DNA from: CAYTQK01 sp964439745
Lineage (GTDB): Bacteria; Desulfobacterota; Desulfobacteria; Desulfobacterales; Desulfosudaceae
Reading direction: 5' to 3'
DNA length: 6,037 nucleotides
NCBI GenBank assembly: GCA_964439745.1
Contig: CAYTQK010000205.1
Span: 1-6,037, forward strand
Shown here: positions 1 through 5,476 of the stretch, in pieces
How positions within the stretch are numbered: the stretch's first letter is position 1
Layout: each line of letters begins with the position of its first letter
Notes under the pieces: generated by a model
What the model saw: the letters and a program-made list of their open reading frames with translations, nothing else
Database searches by the model: none
Told to the model about the DNA's origin: nothing
Program-made: the position numbers and the translations under genes

Positions 1-12
1 GCGCGCAGATCT

Positions 13-20
13 GGGAGGGG
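13..20 (+). promoter_or_regulatory. Ribosome binding site supporting the GTG start of queH
   Basis: GGGAGGGG lies 9 bases before the GTG at 30. It is the only purine-rich Shine-Dalgarno-like run upstream of the queH homology. It supports a start at 30 rather than at the internal ATG at 195, which would leave out the conserved N-terminal motifs. Confidence 0.5.
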
Positions 21-29
21 GTCAGGACG

Positions 30-560
30 GTGTGGGTGCATGTCTGCTGGGCGCCGGCGGCGCACTCACCCCGCCAGGGCCTCAACGATGAAGGGGTGCC
101 GGTGATGGACTAGTTTCACCAGCGCAATATCCATCCCTGGCAGGAATGCCTGCGTCGCCGGGAGGCGGTCGAGCAGTACAGTCAACTCACCGGCATGCGG
201 GTCATCTACCAGGAGGAGTACGACCCGGAAACGTTCCTGCGAGCCGTGGTCTTCCGGGAGTCCGACCGCTGTATCTACTGCTATCATGATCGTCTGCAGG
301 CCACGGCCCGCCTGGCAAAACGCGGCCGGTTCGACTATTTCACTTCCACCCTGCTGTACAGCAAGTTCCAGCAGCACGACCTGATCCGGAAGATCGGGGA
401 GGCCGAGGGCAGGGCGGTCGGCGTGCCCTTTTATTACCATGATTTCCGGGAGGGCTGGAAACAGGGCATCGAAGAGTCCCGGCGGCTGAATCTCTACCGG
501 CAGCAGTATTGCGGGTGTATATACAGCGAAAAAGACCGTTTTTATAAAACGGCAAAGTAA
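30..560 (+). pseudogene. queH: Degraded epoxyqueuosine reductase (QueH family)
   Basis: QueH enzymes reduce epoxyqueuosine to queuosine, the last step of tRNA wobble-base modification, using an Fe-S cluster. Hallmarks seen here: NIHPWQE near residue 33, RCIYCYHDRL (Cys81 and Cys84, numbered from the GTG at 30), FDYFTSTLLYS, DFREGW and LYRQQYCGC (Cys161 and Cys163). The reading frame is open from base 3. A GTG at 30 preceded by GGGAGGGG (13-20) gives an N-terminus WVHVCWAPA, which lines up without gaps with the family's usual HVCCAPC start. Three defects stand out: the second Cys of the CC pair is Trp7, the third Cys is Ala10, and codon 28 (111-113) is TAG just before the FxxxNIHP segment. An automatic caller would start at the ATG at 195 and miss the N-terminal third. 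It is either a true pseudogene or poor sequence quality near a contig end. The family call is firm; the loss of function is inferred. Confidence 0.8.
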
Positions 561-643
561 AAAGTGCAATATCGCCGTTGCCTCGCATCTCTCGTCAGGT
601 CACGTACTGGCACTACGCTCCCTTCCTCAACCGTACCTACCGT

Positions 644-700
644 CGGTCATTGCACACGCCATAGCTGGCCGTGGCAATTTTGAACATTTGCGTAGCGATG
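644..700 (+). repeat. Interspersed repeat, copy A
   Basis: This copy begins GTCATTGC, carries CCATAGCTGGCC in the middle, and continues GTGGCAATTTTGAAC followed by TTGCGTAGCGATG. It is colinear with copy B at 728, which shares GTCATTGC, GTGGCAATCTTG and then TTGCGGAGCGACG. It shares a 29-base block with copy C (657-685 against 921-949) with one mismatch. This is typical of a dispersed intergenic repeat with a variable centre. Confidence 0.6.
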
Positions 701-727
701 CCCTCATCCGCAGCAGAACCTATACTA

Positions 728-852
728 CGTCATTGCGAGGAGTGAAGCGACGTGGCAATCTTGCGCAGTTGCGGAGCGACGACTTCTGCCTGAGCATTTT
801 TTTGTACCAATGTTCAAGATTCCCACGCTCCCTGCGGTCGCTCGGAATGACG
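728..852. repeat. Inverted pair of interspersed repeats (REP or MITE-like), copy B
   Basis: The left arm (728-763) starts CGTCATTGCGAG and ends GTGGCAATCTTG. The right arm (815-852) is the same kind of unit in the opposite orientation; its reverse complement starts CGTCATTCCGAGCG and ends GTGGGAATCTTG. The arms are 36 and 38 bases and differ by a few substitutions and small gaps. A spacer of about 51 bases separates them, containing a run of seven or more T. Units of the form TCATTGCGAG..GCGACG..GCAATC are a familiar type of dispersed bacterial intergenic repeat. No transposase is nearby. Confidence 0.7.
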
Positions 853-905
853 TGTCGACGGGCAGGCGCTCACCGGTATGGCAGGGAGGACCGGTCGATC
901 CTATT

Positions 906-950
906 GTCGATCCTTGCGCCCGCCATAGCTGGCCGTGGCAATCTTGAACG
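906..950 (+). repeat. Interspersed repeat, copy C (partial)
   Basis: Positions 921-949 match 657-685 with a single T/C difference, including CATAGCTGGCCGTGGCAAT. The left part (906-920) is only loosely similar to copy A. The copy sits about 60 bases before the nested palindrome, whose outer end carries the related core AGCTGGCCATGGC. Confidence 0.6.
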
Positions 951-1006
951 TTCTTTCTGGTTATCACTCCTGCCTGCGTATCTGTCTTTAGCTCGTAAGA
1001 TCAGGG

Positions 1007-1195
1007 TAACAGCTGGCCATGGCGGCCTTTTTGGCGCCATTTGAGCCTTTCGGGAAAAAGCCGATTGTGACCGGCGGCGTTAAGAATGGCTCGCTGTCTG
1101 AGGGCGCCAGCCCGAGTTCGAGCCATTTAGGCGCCGGTTGCAAGCGGCCCCGAAAGGGTCACGGCGACAAAAAAGGCCGCCGGGGCCAGCTGTTA
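1007..1195. repeat. 189-base nested palindrome, possible non-autonomous element
   Basis: The outer arms are 1007-1054 and 1149-1195. They start TAACAGCTGGCC and end GGCCAGCTGTTA. Going inward they share GGCGGCCTTTTT against AAAAAAGGCCGCC and CCTTTCGGG against CCCGAAAGG, with a few mismatches between. A second pair lies inside: 1070-1093 (ACCGGCG, then AATGGCTCG) against 1119-1138 (CGAGCCATT, then CGCCGGT). At the centre GGGC (1102-1105) can pair with GCCC (1110-1113). As RNA or single-stranded DNA the whole block could fold into one long, bulged hairpin. I see no clear target-site duplication and no coding capacity. Confidence 0.75.
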
Positions 1196-1330
1196 TCGTC
1201 CCATTTACTTTGTATCCCCAGGCGTCATTCGCAGGGACGCTATCAGTCACCGGGAAAATATCCCTGGAGCATGAAAGTGCAAATTAAAAGGGCCCTGGTT
1301 TTGTCAGGGGGTAAGGAAGGGGGGCAGGGG

Positions 1331-1381
1331 AAAAGAAACCGGGCCGGTCAGCAGGTTGAGATGCCGGCTGACCGGCCCGGT
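1331..1381 (-). terminator. Rho-independent terminator of the trxA-trxB operon
   Basis: There is a perfect 15-base-pair stem, ACCGGGCCGGTCAGC (1338-1352) with its complement at 1367-1381, and a 14-base loop. Read on the minus strand it starts 6 bases after the trxB stop and is followed by TTCTTTT, the complement of 1331-1337. This is a textbook intrinsic terminator. Confidence 0.9.
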
Positions 1382-1387
1382 GATTGA

Positions 1388-2308
1388 TTACAGCAGGGTC
1401 TGCAGGTAGTGTTCGGCGGCGTGGACGGCCGTGGCGGCGTCGCCCACGGCGGTAGAGACCTGCCGCAGGGGGGTGGCCCGGACGTCACCGGCCGCGAAAA
1501 CTCCCGGCACCGAGGTCTGCATGGCTTGGTCGGTAATGACGAAGCCGCCCTCGTTCCGGTCCACTGCCTGGCCCAGGAAACCGGCATTGGGCTGAATGCC
1601 CACCCAGATAAAACAGCCGTCAACGGGCAGCTGCCGGGTTTCGCCGGTTTTGACGTTTTTCAGACCGATGTTCTCCACATGGGTGAAACCGCCGCCGATT
1701 TCGGTCACCACCGTATCCCATAAGATTTCGATCTTGTCATTGGCCAGGGCGCGTTCCTGGAGAATTTTGGTGGCCCGCAGTTCATCGCGGCGGTGAATGA
1801 GGTATACCTTGCTGGCAAACCTGGTCAGGTAGAGACTCTCCTGGACGGCCGTATTCCCGCCGCCCACGGCGGCCACTACCTTGTCCTTGTAAAAGGGGGC
1901 GTCGCAGGTGGCGCAGGTGGAGATGCCCCTGCCGAAAAAGCGTTCTTCACCGGGCACGCCCAGGGGGTTGGGCGAAGCGCCCGCGGCGATAATAACCGCC
2001 CGGGCCGTATACACGGTGTCTCCGGCCATGATTTTCTTGGGGGTGGTGGAAAAATCCACGGCCGTGATTTCCGCGGATTCAATGGCGGCACCGAGATTGG
2101 CGGCCTGTTCGCTCATTTTCATCATCAGGTCGGCACCGCTGATACCCTCGGGGAAACCGGGGTAGTTTTCAAGCCAGTCGGTGGTCAGGACCTGACCGCC
2201 GGGAGTGATTTTTTCCAGCAGCACCGCTTTCAAGCGGGACCGGGCCGCGTATATGGCGGCGGTCAGACCGGCCGGTCCGCCGCCGATGATAATCAGGTCA
2301 TAATCCAT
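1388..2308 (-). CDS. trxB: Thioredoxin reductase (NADPH)
   Basis: A cytosolic FAD enzyme that moves electrons from NADPH to thioredoxin. At 306 residues it is close to the usual length. Seen: the N-terminal FAD dinucleotide fold GGGPAGLTAA (9-18), the redox-active pair CATCD (Cys132 and Cys135), the NADPH-binding fold GGGNTA (149-154), the HRRDE segment (172-176) expected for the NADPH phosphate, and the C-terminal FAD motif GVFAAGD (269-275) followed by RQVSTAVGDAA. This layout is that of the low-molecular-weight bacterial class. The ATG at 2308 is the natural start, with AAGGA at 2321-2325 on the minus strand about 12 bases upstream. The gene follows trxA by 27 bases and is closed by a strong terminator, so the pair forms one operon. 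Confidence 0.96.
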   Translation of the reverse strand: MDYDLIIIGGGPAGLTAAIYAARSRLKAVLLEKITPGGQVLTTDWLENYPGFPEGISGADLMMKMSEQAANLGAAIESAEITAVDFSTTPKKIMAGDTVYTARAVIIAAGASPNPLGVPGEERFFGRGISTCATCDAPFYKDKVVAAVGGGNTAVQESLYLTRFASKVYLIHRRDELRATKILQERALANDKIEILWDTVVTEIGGGFTHVENIGLKNVKTGETRQLPVDGCFIWVGIQPNAGFLGQAVDRNEGGFVITDQAMQTSVPGVFAAGDVRATPLRQVSTAVGDAATAVHAAEHYLQTLL

Positions 2309-2335
2309 GGGTCGAGGTAGTCCTTGAAAATCAGG

Positions 2336-2662
2336 TTATAAAACCCCTTTCAGGGCTTCTTCCAGCTTGGCCTTGGGCACCATGCCGGTAATCTGCTGGG
2401 CAACTTCTCCGTCCTTGAACAGAATCAGGGTGGGAATGGCCTGGATACCGAATTTGGTCGGGGTGGCGGGGTTGTTGTCCACATTACATTTGCCGAAGGT
2501 GATTTTTTCGCCGTAATCCGCGGCCAGTTCTTCCACAAGCGGTCCGATGGCCTTGCAGGGGCCGCACCAGGGCGCCCAGAAATCCACAAAAACAGGTTTA
2601 TCCGACTGCAGCACATCAGCTTCAAAATTGGCATCCGTAATTTCAATAACGTTTTCCGCCAT
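2336..2662 (-). CDS. trxA: Thioredoxin
   Basis: A small cytosolic disulfide reductase, recycled by the TrxB encoded just downstream. The protein has 108 residues, the standard length. Seen: FVDFWAPWCGPCK with the active site WCGPC (32-36), the buried Asp27, the cis-proline loop IPT (76-78) and the FKDGE turn near the C-terminus. The reading frame is open up to 2755, but the added 31 residues are polar and unlike thioredoxin. The ATG at 2662 gives the usual MAENVIEITDANF start and has a strong GGGAGG (2669-2674) 6 bases upstream. One small oddity is a third cysteine, Cys59, in KCNVDNN, where many family members have Val. Transcription probably starts near 2760 from the promoter at 2767-2795. 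Confidence 0.97.
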   Translation of the reverse strand: MAENVIEITDANFEADVLQSDKPVFVDFWAPWCGPCKAIGPLVEELAADYGEKITFGKCNVDNNPATPTKFGIQAIPTLILFKDGEVAQQITGMVPKAKLEEALKGVL

Positions 2663-2668
2663 CAGGAA

Positions 2669-2674
2669 CCTCCC
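2669..2674 (-). promoter_or_regulatory. Ribosome binding site deciding the trxA start
   Basis: GGGAGG on the minus strand sits 6 bases before the ATG at 2662. It settles the choice of that start over the upstream in-frame ATG at 2755, which would also begin within a few bases of the predicted transcription start. Confidence 0.8.
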
Positions 2675-2766
2675 TTGGTCGTCATCTTGATTGGTTTGCG
2701 ATTGTTCTGCGCGTTTGCCGGTAACCGGTCTTGTTGTCAATTCCGGAAGATACACAAGAAATTTTG

Positions 2767-2795
2767 TTTATATCATCGGACAGAAGAAAAGTCAA
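2767..2795 (-). promoter_or_regulatory. Sigma-70 type promoter of trxA-trxB
   Basis: On the minus strand, TTGACT (2790-2795) is the -35 box. A 17-base spacer ends in TGA, giving an extended -10, and TATAAA (2767-2772) is the -10 box. The predicted start near 2760 leaves a leader of about 100 bases before trxA. It is the only promoter in the window with near-consensus boxes and ideal spacing. Confidence 0.75.
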
Positions 2796-2830
2796 CAAGA
2801 GGATTTGTGAAGCCGGGAAAAACATGGTTC

Positions 2831-2845
2831 CGGCACCTGGTGCCG
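2831..2845 (-). terminator. Weak terminator candidate after the flavoprotein gene
   Basis: CGGCACCTGGTGCCG is a near-perfect 15-base palindrome 21 bases beyond the stop of the flavoprotein gene. On the minus strand it is followed, after eight other bases, by a run of five T (2818-2822 region). The tight centre and the displaced T run make it a poor intrinsic terminator, but it lies where one is needed to insulate the trxA promoter. Confidence 0.3.
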
Positions 2846-2866
2846 TCCCTGGCGGATACTAACTGT

Positions 2867-4018
2867 TCAGGGCAGGACCATCTGGGCCAGCCAGCGGGGC
2901 AGGGACTGGAATACCCGGTAGACGCTTTTTTTCCAGGTAAAGCGGCCGCTGTTTACCTCGATGACAACTTTCTGCAGGTACGAAGAATTGCGAACGGCCG
3001 GGTAGAAGACAAAGGGAAAACGGTAAAATCCAAAGTTGAACAGCCGGGCCCACCACAAGTCATCGCTGATTTCCCGTTGACAGAGGGTTTGGTAATGTTC
3101 CAGGGCCGGGCCGCCGGGAGCGGCGGCCCGGCCGATGGCTTCGGCCGCCAGCATACCGGAACGGGCCGCGTAATAGATTCCCTCTCCGAAAAACGGGTCG
3201 GTCAGGGCGGCGGCGTCACCGACCAGCAGGGCGTTTCCGGAGACCAGCCGCTGCCGGGTACCGCCCCGGGGGATCAGACCGCCTTTCCAGTACCGAACTG
3301 GTCGTCCCCGCAGATACGCCTGGCCGTTGATGAAAGCGGTCAGGGCGGCATTGAGGCCTTTCTGCGGCATGCAGGTGGAAAAGACCCCCACCGAGAAATG
3401 GTCCTGCTTGGGAAATATCCAGGCGTATCCCTTGGGAACGACATGAAAGTCAAAAACGACGCGGGACTTCCTCTTGTCCAGCACATCGGGCGGCGGTTCG
3501 ATTTCGGCGGTCAGGGCCGGGGCGTACCGATGAAATCCCTGCATCAGTCCCAGGCAGCGGGCGGTCCGGGAGACCGGCCCGTCCGCACCCACCACAAAGT
3601 CGGCATAATAGGTATCTTTATCGGTCTGGACCCGCCAGCCGTTTTTCTCCGGGAAAAGGCCGCGCATTGGCGCCCGTTCCCGCACTTCCGCCCCGGCGGC
3701 GGCGGCGCGTTCCACCAGCAGGGTGTCGAATTTCTCCCGGGTGACCATGAAACCGGCACCCTGGGGATAGTCCACCACCACCGGTTGTCGTGACTGCAGG
3801 GACAATTCCACCGAGGTGACTTCGGTTTCGATGACGCCGGACAGGTCAAAATCAAACAGGTTCCTGGCCTTCTGGGTGAAACCGCCGCCGCAGGCCTTGT
3901 TCCGGGGGAAAGCGTGTTTGTCCAGCAGCAGAATGCGGCCGCCCCGGGGGGCCAGGTTGAGAGCGCAGGTGGAGCCGGCCGGCCCGGCGCCGATGATAAT
4001 GACATCATATTTCTGCAT
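2867..4018 (-). CDS. Geranylgeranyl reductase family FAD-dependent oxidoreductase
   Basis: The family reduces double bonds in isoprenoid chains (membrane lipids, quinone tails, chlorophyll side chains). The exact substrate here is unknown. The protein has 383 residues. Seen: an N-terminal FAD fold GAGPAGS (10-16) with the strand end LLLDK (30-34); ACGGGF (42-47), the Cys-Gly segment typical of the family; VGADGPVSR (143-151); and LLVGDAAALTDPFFGEGI (264-281), the second FAD motif, close to the family's GDAAGxxNPxxGEGI. The aromatic-rich C-terminus (LFNFGFYRFPFVFYP) may contact the membrane or lipid. GTG at 4027 and ATG at 4024 are possible starts, but AGGTG at 4027-4031 is best spaced for the ATG at 4018. 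The gene is read away from purN and lies upstream of trxA, which has its own promoter. Confidence 0.85.
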   Translation of the reverse strand: MQKYDVIIIGAGPAGSTCALNLAPRGGRILLLDKHAFPRNKACGGGFTQKARNLFDFDLSGVIETEVTSVELSLQSRQPVVVDYPQGAGFMVTREKFDTLLVERAAAAGAEVRERAPMRGLFPEKNGWRVQTDKDTYYADFVVGADGPVSRTARCLGLMQGFHRYAPALTAEIEPPPDVLDKRKSRVVFDFHVVPKGYAWIFPKQDHFSVGVFSTCMPQKGLNAALTAFINGQAYLRGRPVRYWKGGLIPRGGTRQRLVSGNALLVGDAAALTDPFFGEGIYYAARSGMLAAEAIGRAAAPGGPALEHYQTLCQREISDDLWWARLFNFGFYRFPFVFYPAVRNSSYLQKVVIEVNSGRFTWKKSVYRVFQSLPRWLAQMVLP

Positions 4019-4045
4019 GGTCATCACACCTGCAAGCGCATCTGC

Positions 4046-4070
4046 CCGCCGGACCGGTTGATTCCGGCGG
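4046..4070 (-). other. Hairpin in the leader of the flavoprotein gene
   Basis: CCGCCGGA (4046-4053) pairs perfectly with TCCGGCGG (4063-4070) around a 9-base loop. It ends 27 bases before the chosen start of the minus-strand flavoprotein gene. There is no T run, so it is not an intrinsic terminator. It could be a leader structure that affects translation or mRNA stability, or simply a protein-binding palindrome. Confidence 0.5.
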
Positions 4071-4082
4071 AGGGGTTTGATA

Positions 4083-4112
4083 TTGATCCGTCAACTGCTT
4101 TTCGGTTATATT
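4083..4112 (+). promoter_or_regulatory. Promoter candidate for purN-lepB
   Basis: TTGATC (4083-4088), an 18-base spacer and TATATT (4107-4112) make an acceptable sigma-70 promoter. The predicted start is near 4119, about 50 bases before purN. The spacing is good, but the -35 box matches consensus at only four of six positions. Confidence 0.4.
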
Positions 4113-4123
4113 GATCTTGACGG
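4088..4123. promoter_or_regulatory. Inverted repeat overlapping the purN promoter, possible operator
   Basis: CCGTCAA (4088-4094) and TTGACGG (4117-4123) are perfect inverted 7-mers with a 22-base gap that contains the candidate -10 box. TATTGATC also occurs twice as a direct repeat (4081-4088 and 4109-4116). The placement suits regulator binding, but both repeats are short enough to arise by chance. Confidence 0.3.
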
Positions 4124-4173
4124 TTTCATAATTTCCGCTTTTTGGCAAGCGATAATTCAAGGGGAACATGGCC

Positions 4174-4938
4174 ATGATACGGATCGGCGCCCTGATATCG
4201 GGCAGCGGCAGCAACCTGGCGGCCGTTATCAAATCCTGCGCAGAAGGCCGGATTAACGGCCGGGTGGTATTCGCGGGCGCGGACACACCCACGGCCACCG
4301 GTCTGGCCAAGGCCGAAGCCGCCGGCATTCCGACCTTCGTCGTGGATTATCGACGCATCATCCGGCAATACCAGGCCGATCCGGACAGCCTGGAACTTCC
4401 CGGTGATTTTGACCTGGACCACGCGGCCGCCCAGACCGAGCTGTTTGACGGGCAGGCTTCCGGGCGGCAGGTGACGGATTTTCTGAAAACCCGGGCCGCG
4501 GCCGAGGCTGCCCTGCTGGACCAGATGGCAAATCTGCCTTTTGATCTTTTGATCCTGGCCGGTTTCATGCGTACCCTGACCCCGTATTTTATTGACCGGG
4601 TTAATACCGATCCGGATCATCCCCGCATCATGAATATACATCCGGCCCTGCTGCCGGCATTTCCCGGCGTGGACGGGTATGGCGATACCTGGCGGTACGG
4701 CTGCAAGGTGGGGGGGTGCACCGTTCACTTTATCGACTATGGTGAGGATACCGGTCCCATCATCGGCCAGAAATCCTTTGCCATCACTTCTCAGGACACC
4801 CTGGCGACGGTCCGGGAAAAAGGGCTGGCCCGGGAATGGGAACTGTATCCGGAGTGCATCCAATGGTTCGCGGAAGGCCGGCTGGTCCCGGAAAACCGGG
4901 ACGGCCGGCGGGTAATAACCGTGCGGCCGGCAAAGTAA
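4174..4938 (+). CDS. purN: Phosphoribosylglycinamide formyltransferase, long variant
   Basis: The enzyme transfers a formyl group from 10-formyltetrahydrofolate to glycinamide ribonucleotide, the third step of purine synthesis. Seen: GSGSNL (10-15), LAGFMR (128-133), MNIHPALLPAFPG (153-165), GCTVHFID (181-188) and EDTGPII (191-197). Asn154, His156 and Asp192 match the catalytic Asn106, His108 and Asp144 of E. coli PurN with a constant offset of 48, so the active site looks intact. At 254 residues it is about 40 longer than E. coli PurN. The extra length lies mainly between residues 58 and 124, which is acidic and predicted soluble. AAGGGG (4159-4164) is 9 bases from the ATG at 4174 but only 3 from the one at 4168, so I prefer 4174. 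It is followed by lepB after 27 bases. Confidence 0.9.
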   Translation: MIRIGALISGSGSNLAAVIKSCAEGRINGRVVFAGADTPTATGLAKAEAAGIPTFVVDYRRIIRQYQADPDSLELPGDFDLDHAAAQTELFDGQASGRQVTDFLKTRAAAEAALLDQMANLPFDLLILAGFMRTLTPYFIDRVNTDPDHPRIMNIHPALLPAFPGVDGYGDTWRYGCKVGGCTVHFIDYGEDTGPIIGQKSFAITSQDTLATVREKGLAREWELYPECIQWFAEGRLVPENRDGRRVITVRPAK

Positions 4939-4965
4939 GGGGATGATTGGGTCCTTGGTGCCTCT

Positions 4966-5463
4966 ATGCCCAGAAATTCAATAAGACGCTTTCTGCTACC
5001 GGAAATAAACCGGCCATACTTGCTGCGGATTGTTATCGTGGCGGTCAGCGCCTTTATTATTTTCAAGTATATCTGTATTCCTTTTCAAGTCCGGGGAGAC
5101 AGCATGCGGCCGACCTATACCAGCGGCAGCATGAATTTGTGTTTTACCCCGCGGTATCTGTTTGACGCCCCGGCCCGAGGGGATGTGGTGACCATCCGCA
5201 TGGCCGGCAACCGGGTCATGCTGCTCAAGCGCATCGTGGCCCTGGAAGACGACCTGGTGGAGTTTGAAAACGGCCGGCTGATTGTCAACGGCGAGAAGAT
5301 CAGCGAGCCCTATGCGGCCGGTCCCTGTGACTGGGGACTGCCGCCGCGGCGGGTCAAGTCGGCTCATGTCTACGTGGTCGGTGACAATCGCCGGGTGCCC
5401 ATGGAGCGGCATCATTTCGGCCAGACGCCGACAAGCCGGATCGTGGGCGTGCCCTTATGGTAG
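4966..5463 (+). CDS. lepB: Signal peptidase I (S26 family)
   Basis: A membrane-bound Ser/Lys protease that removes signal peptides from exported proteins. The protein has 165 residues, a short form. Seen: a basic N-terminus, one transmembrane segment (about 19-39), GDSMRPT with the nucleophile Ser46, LLKRIVALEDD with the general base Lys88, the LIVNGEKI strand (105-112), and GDNRR (139-143) in the box E position. Box E then reads VPMERHHFG, where the usual form has Ser, Asp-Ser-Arg and an aromatic-Gly. The spacing is kept but the SxDSR residues are not. The ATG at 4966 is the only good start; the ribosome binding site is weak (GGTG, 4957-4960), so translation may be coupled to purN 27 bases upstream. 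Its end overlaps an ATG in another frame (5457). The gene symbol is assigned by family. Confidence 0.88.
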   Translation: MPRNSIRRFLLPEINRPYLLRIVIVAVSAFIIFKYICIPFQVRGDSMRPTYTSGSMNLCFTPRYLFDAPARGDVVTIRMAGNRVMLLKRIVALEDDLVEFENGRLIVNGEKISEPYAAGPCDWGLPPRRVKSAHVYVVGDNRRVPMERHHFGQTPTSRIVGVPLW

Positions 5464-5466
5464 GAG
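5462..5466 (+). promoter_or_regulatory. Ribosome binding site for the small Cys-rich gene
   Basis: AGGAG directly follows the lepB coding end and precedes the TTG at 5477 by 10 bases. It lies downstream of the ATG at 5457, so it cannot serve that start. This is a separate argument for the reconstructed reading of the gene. Confidence 0.4.
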
Positions 5467-5476
5467 ACCGGGATTA

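Larger units (their letters stand above)
561..1387. other. Gene-free region with a repeat cluster
   Basis: No credible coding sequence lies between the queH stop and the trxB stop. The open frames here run across inverted and direct repeats, have no family motifs and have no consistent codon preference. The stretch holds at least three copies of a short interspersed repeat (644-950), a nested palindrome (1007-1195), about 130 bases of unremarkable sequence (1196-1330), and the trxB terminator. No tRNA or rRNA was recognised. Confidence 0.75.

Noticed and set aside
111..113. TAG as a recoded (pyrrolysine) codon in queH
   Set aside because: The position is not catalytic, conserved cysteines nearby are also lost, and nothing in the window supports recoding.
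688..1044. Open frame of 118 residues in the repeat region
   Set aside because: It runs across repeat copies A, B and C in both orientations, is rich in Arg, Ser and Leu with no motif, and has no ribosome binding site.
1007..1195. Integron attC site
   Set aside because: The ends show TAAC and GTTA, but the flanks do not fit the RYYYAAC and GTTRRRY boxes, and no integrase or cassette is near.
1001..1200. Target-site duplication around the nested palindrome
   Set aside because: The flanks (ATCAGGG on the left, TCGTCCC on the right) share no direct repeat, so insertion by a standard transposon is not shown.
1019..1387. Open frame of 122 residues starting in the nested palindrome
   Set aside because: It reads through both arms of the palindrome and the trxB terminator; its composition (Gly, Arg, Lys, Ser) reflects the repeats.
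2715..2750. Second trxA promoter at a perfect TTGACA
   Set aside because: No acceptable -10 box lies 16-18 bases downstream on the minus strand.
2675..3793. Long open frame of 372 residues on the plus strand
   Set aside because: It is antisense to the flavoprotein gene and the trxA promoter; the length comes from high G/C codon bias on the other strand, and no motif is visible.
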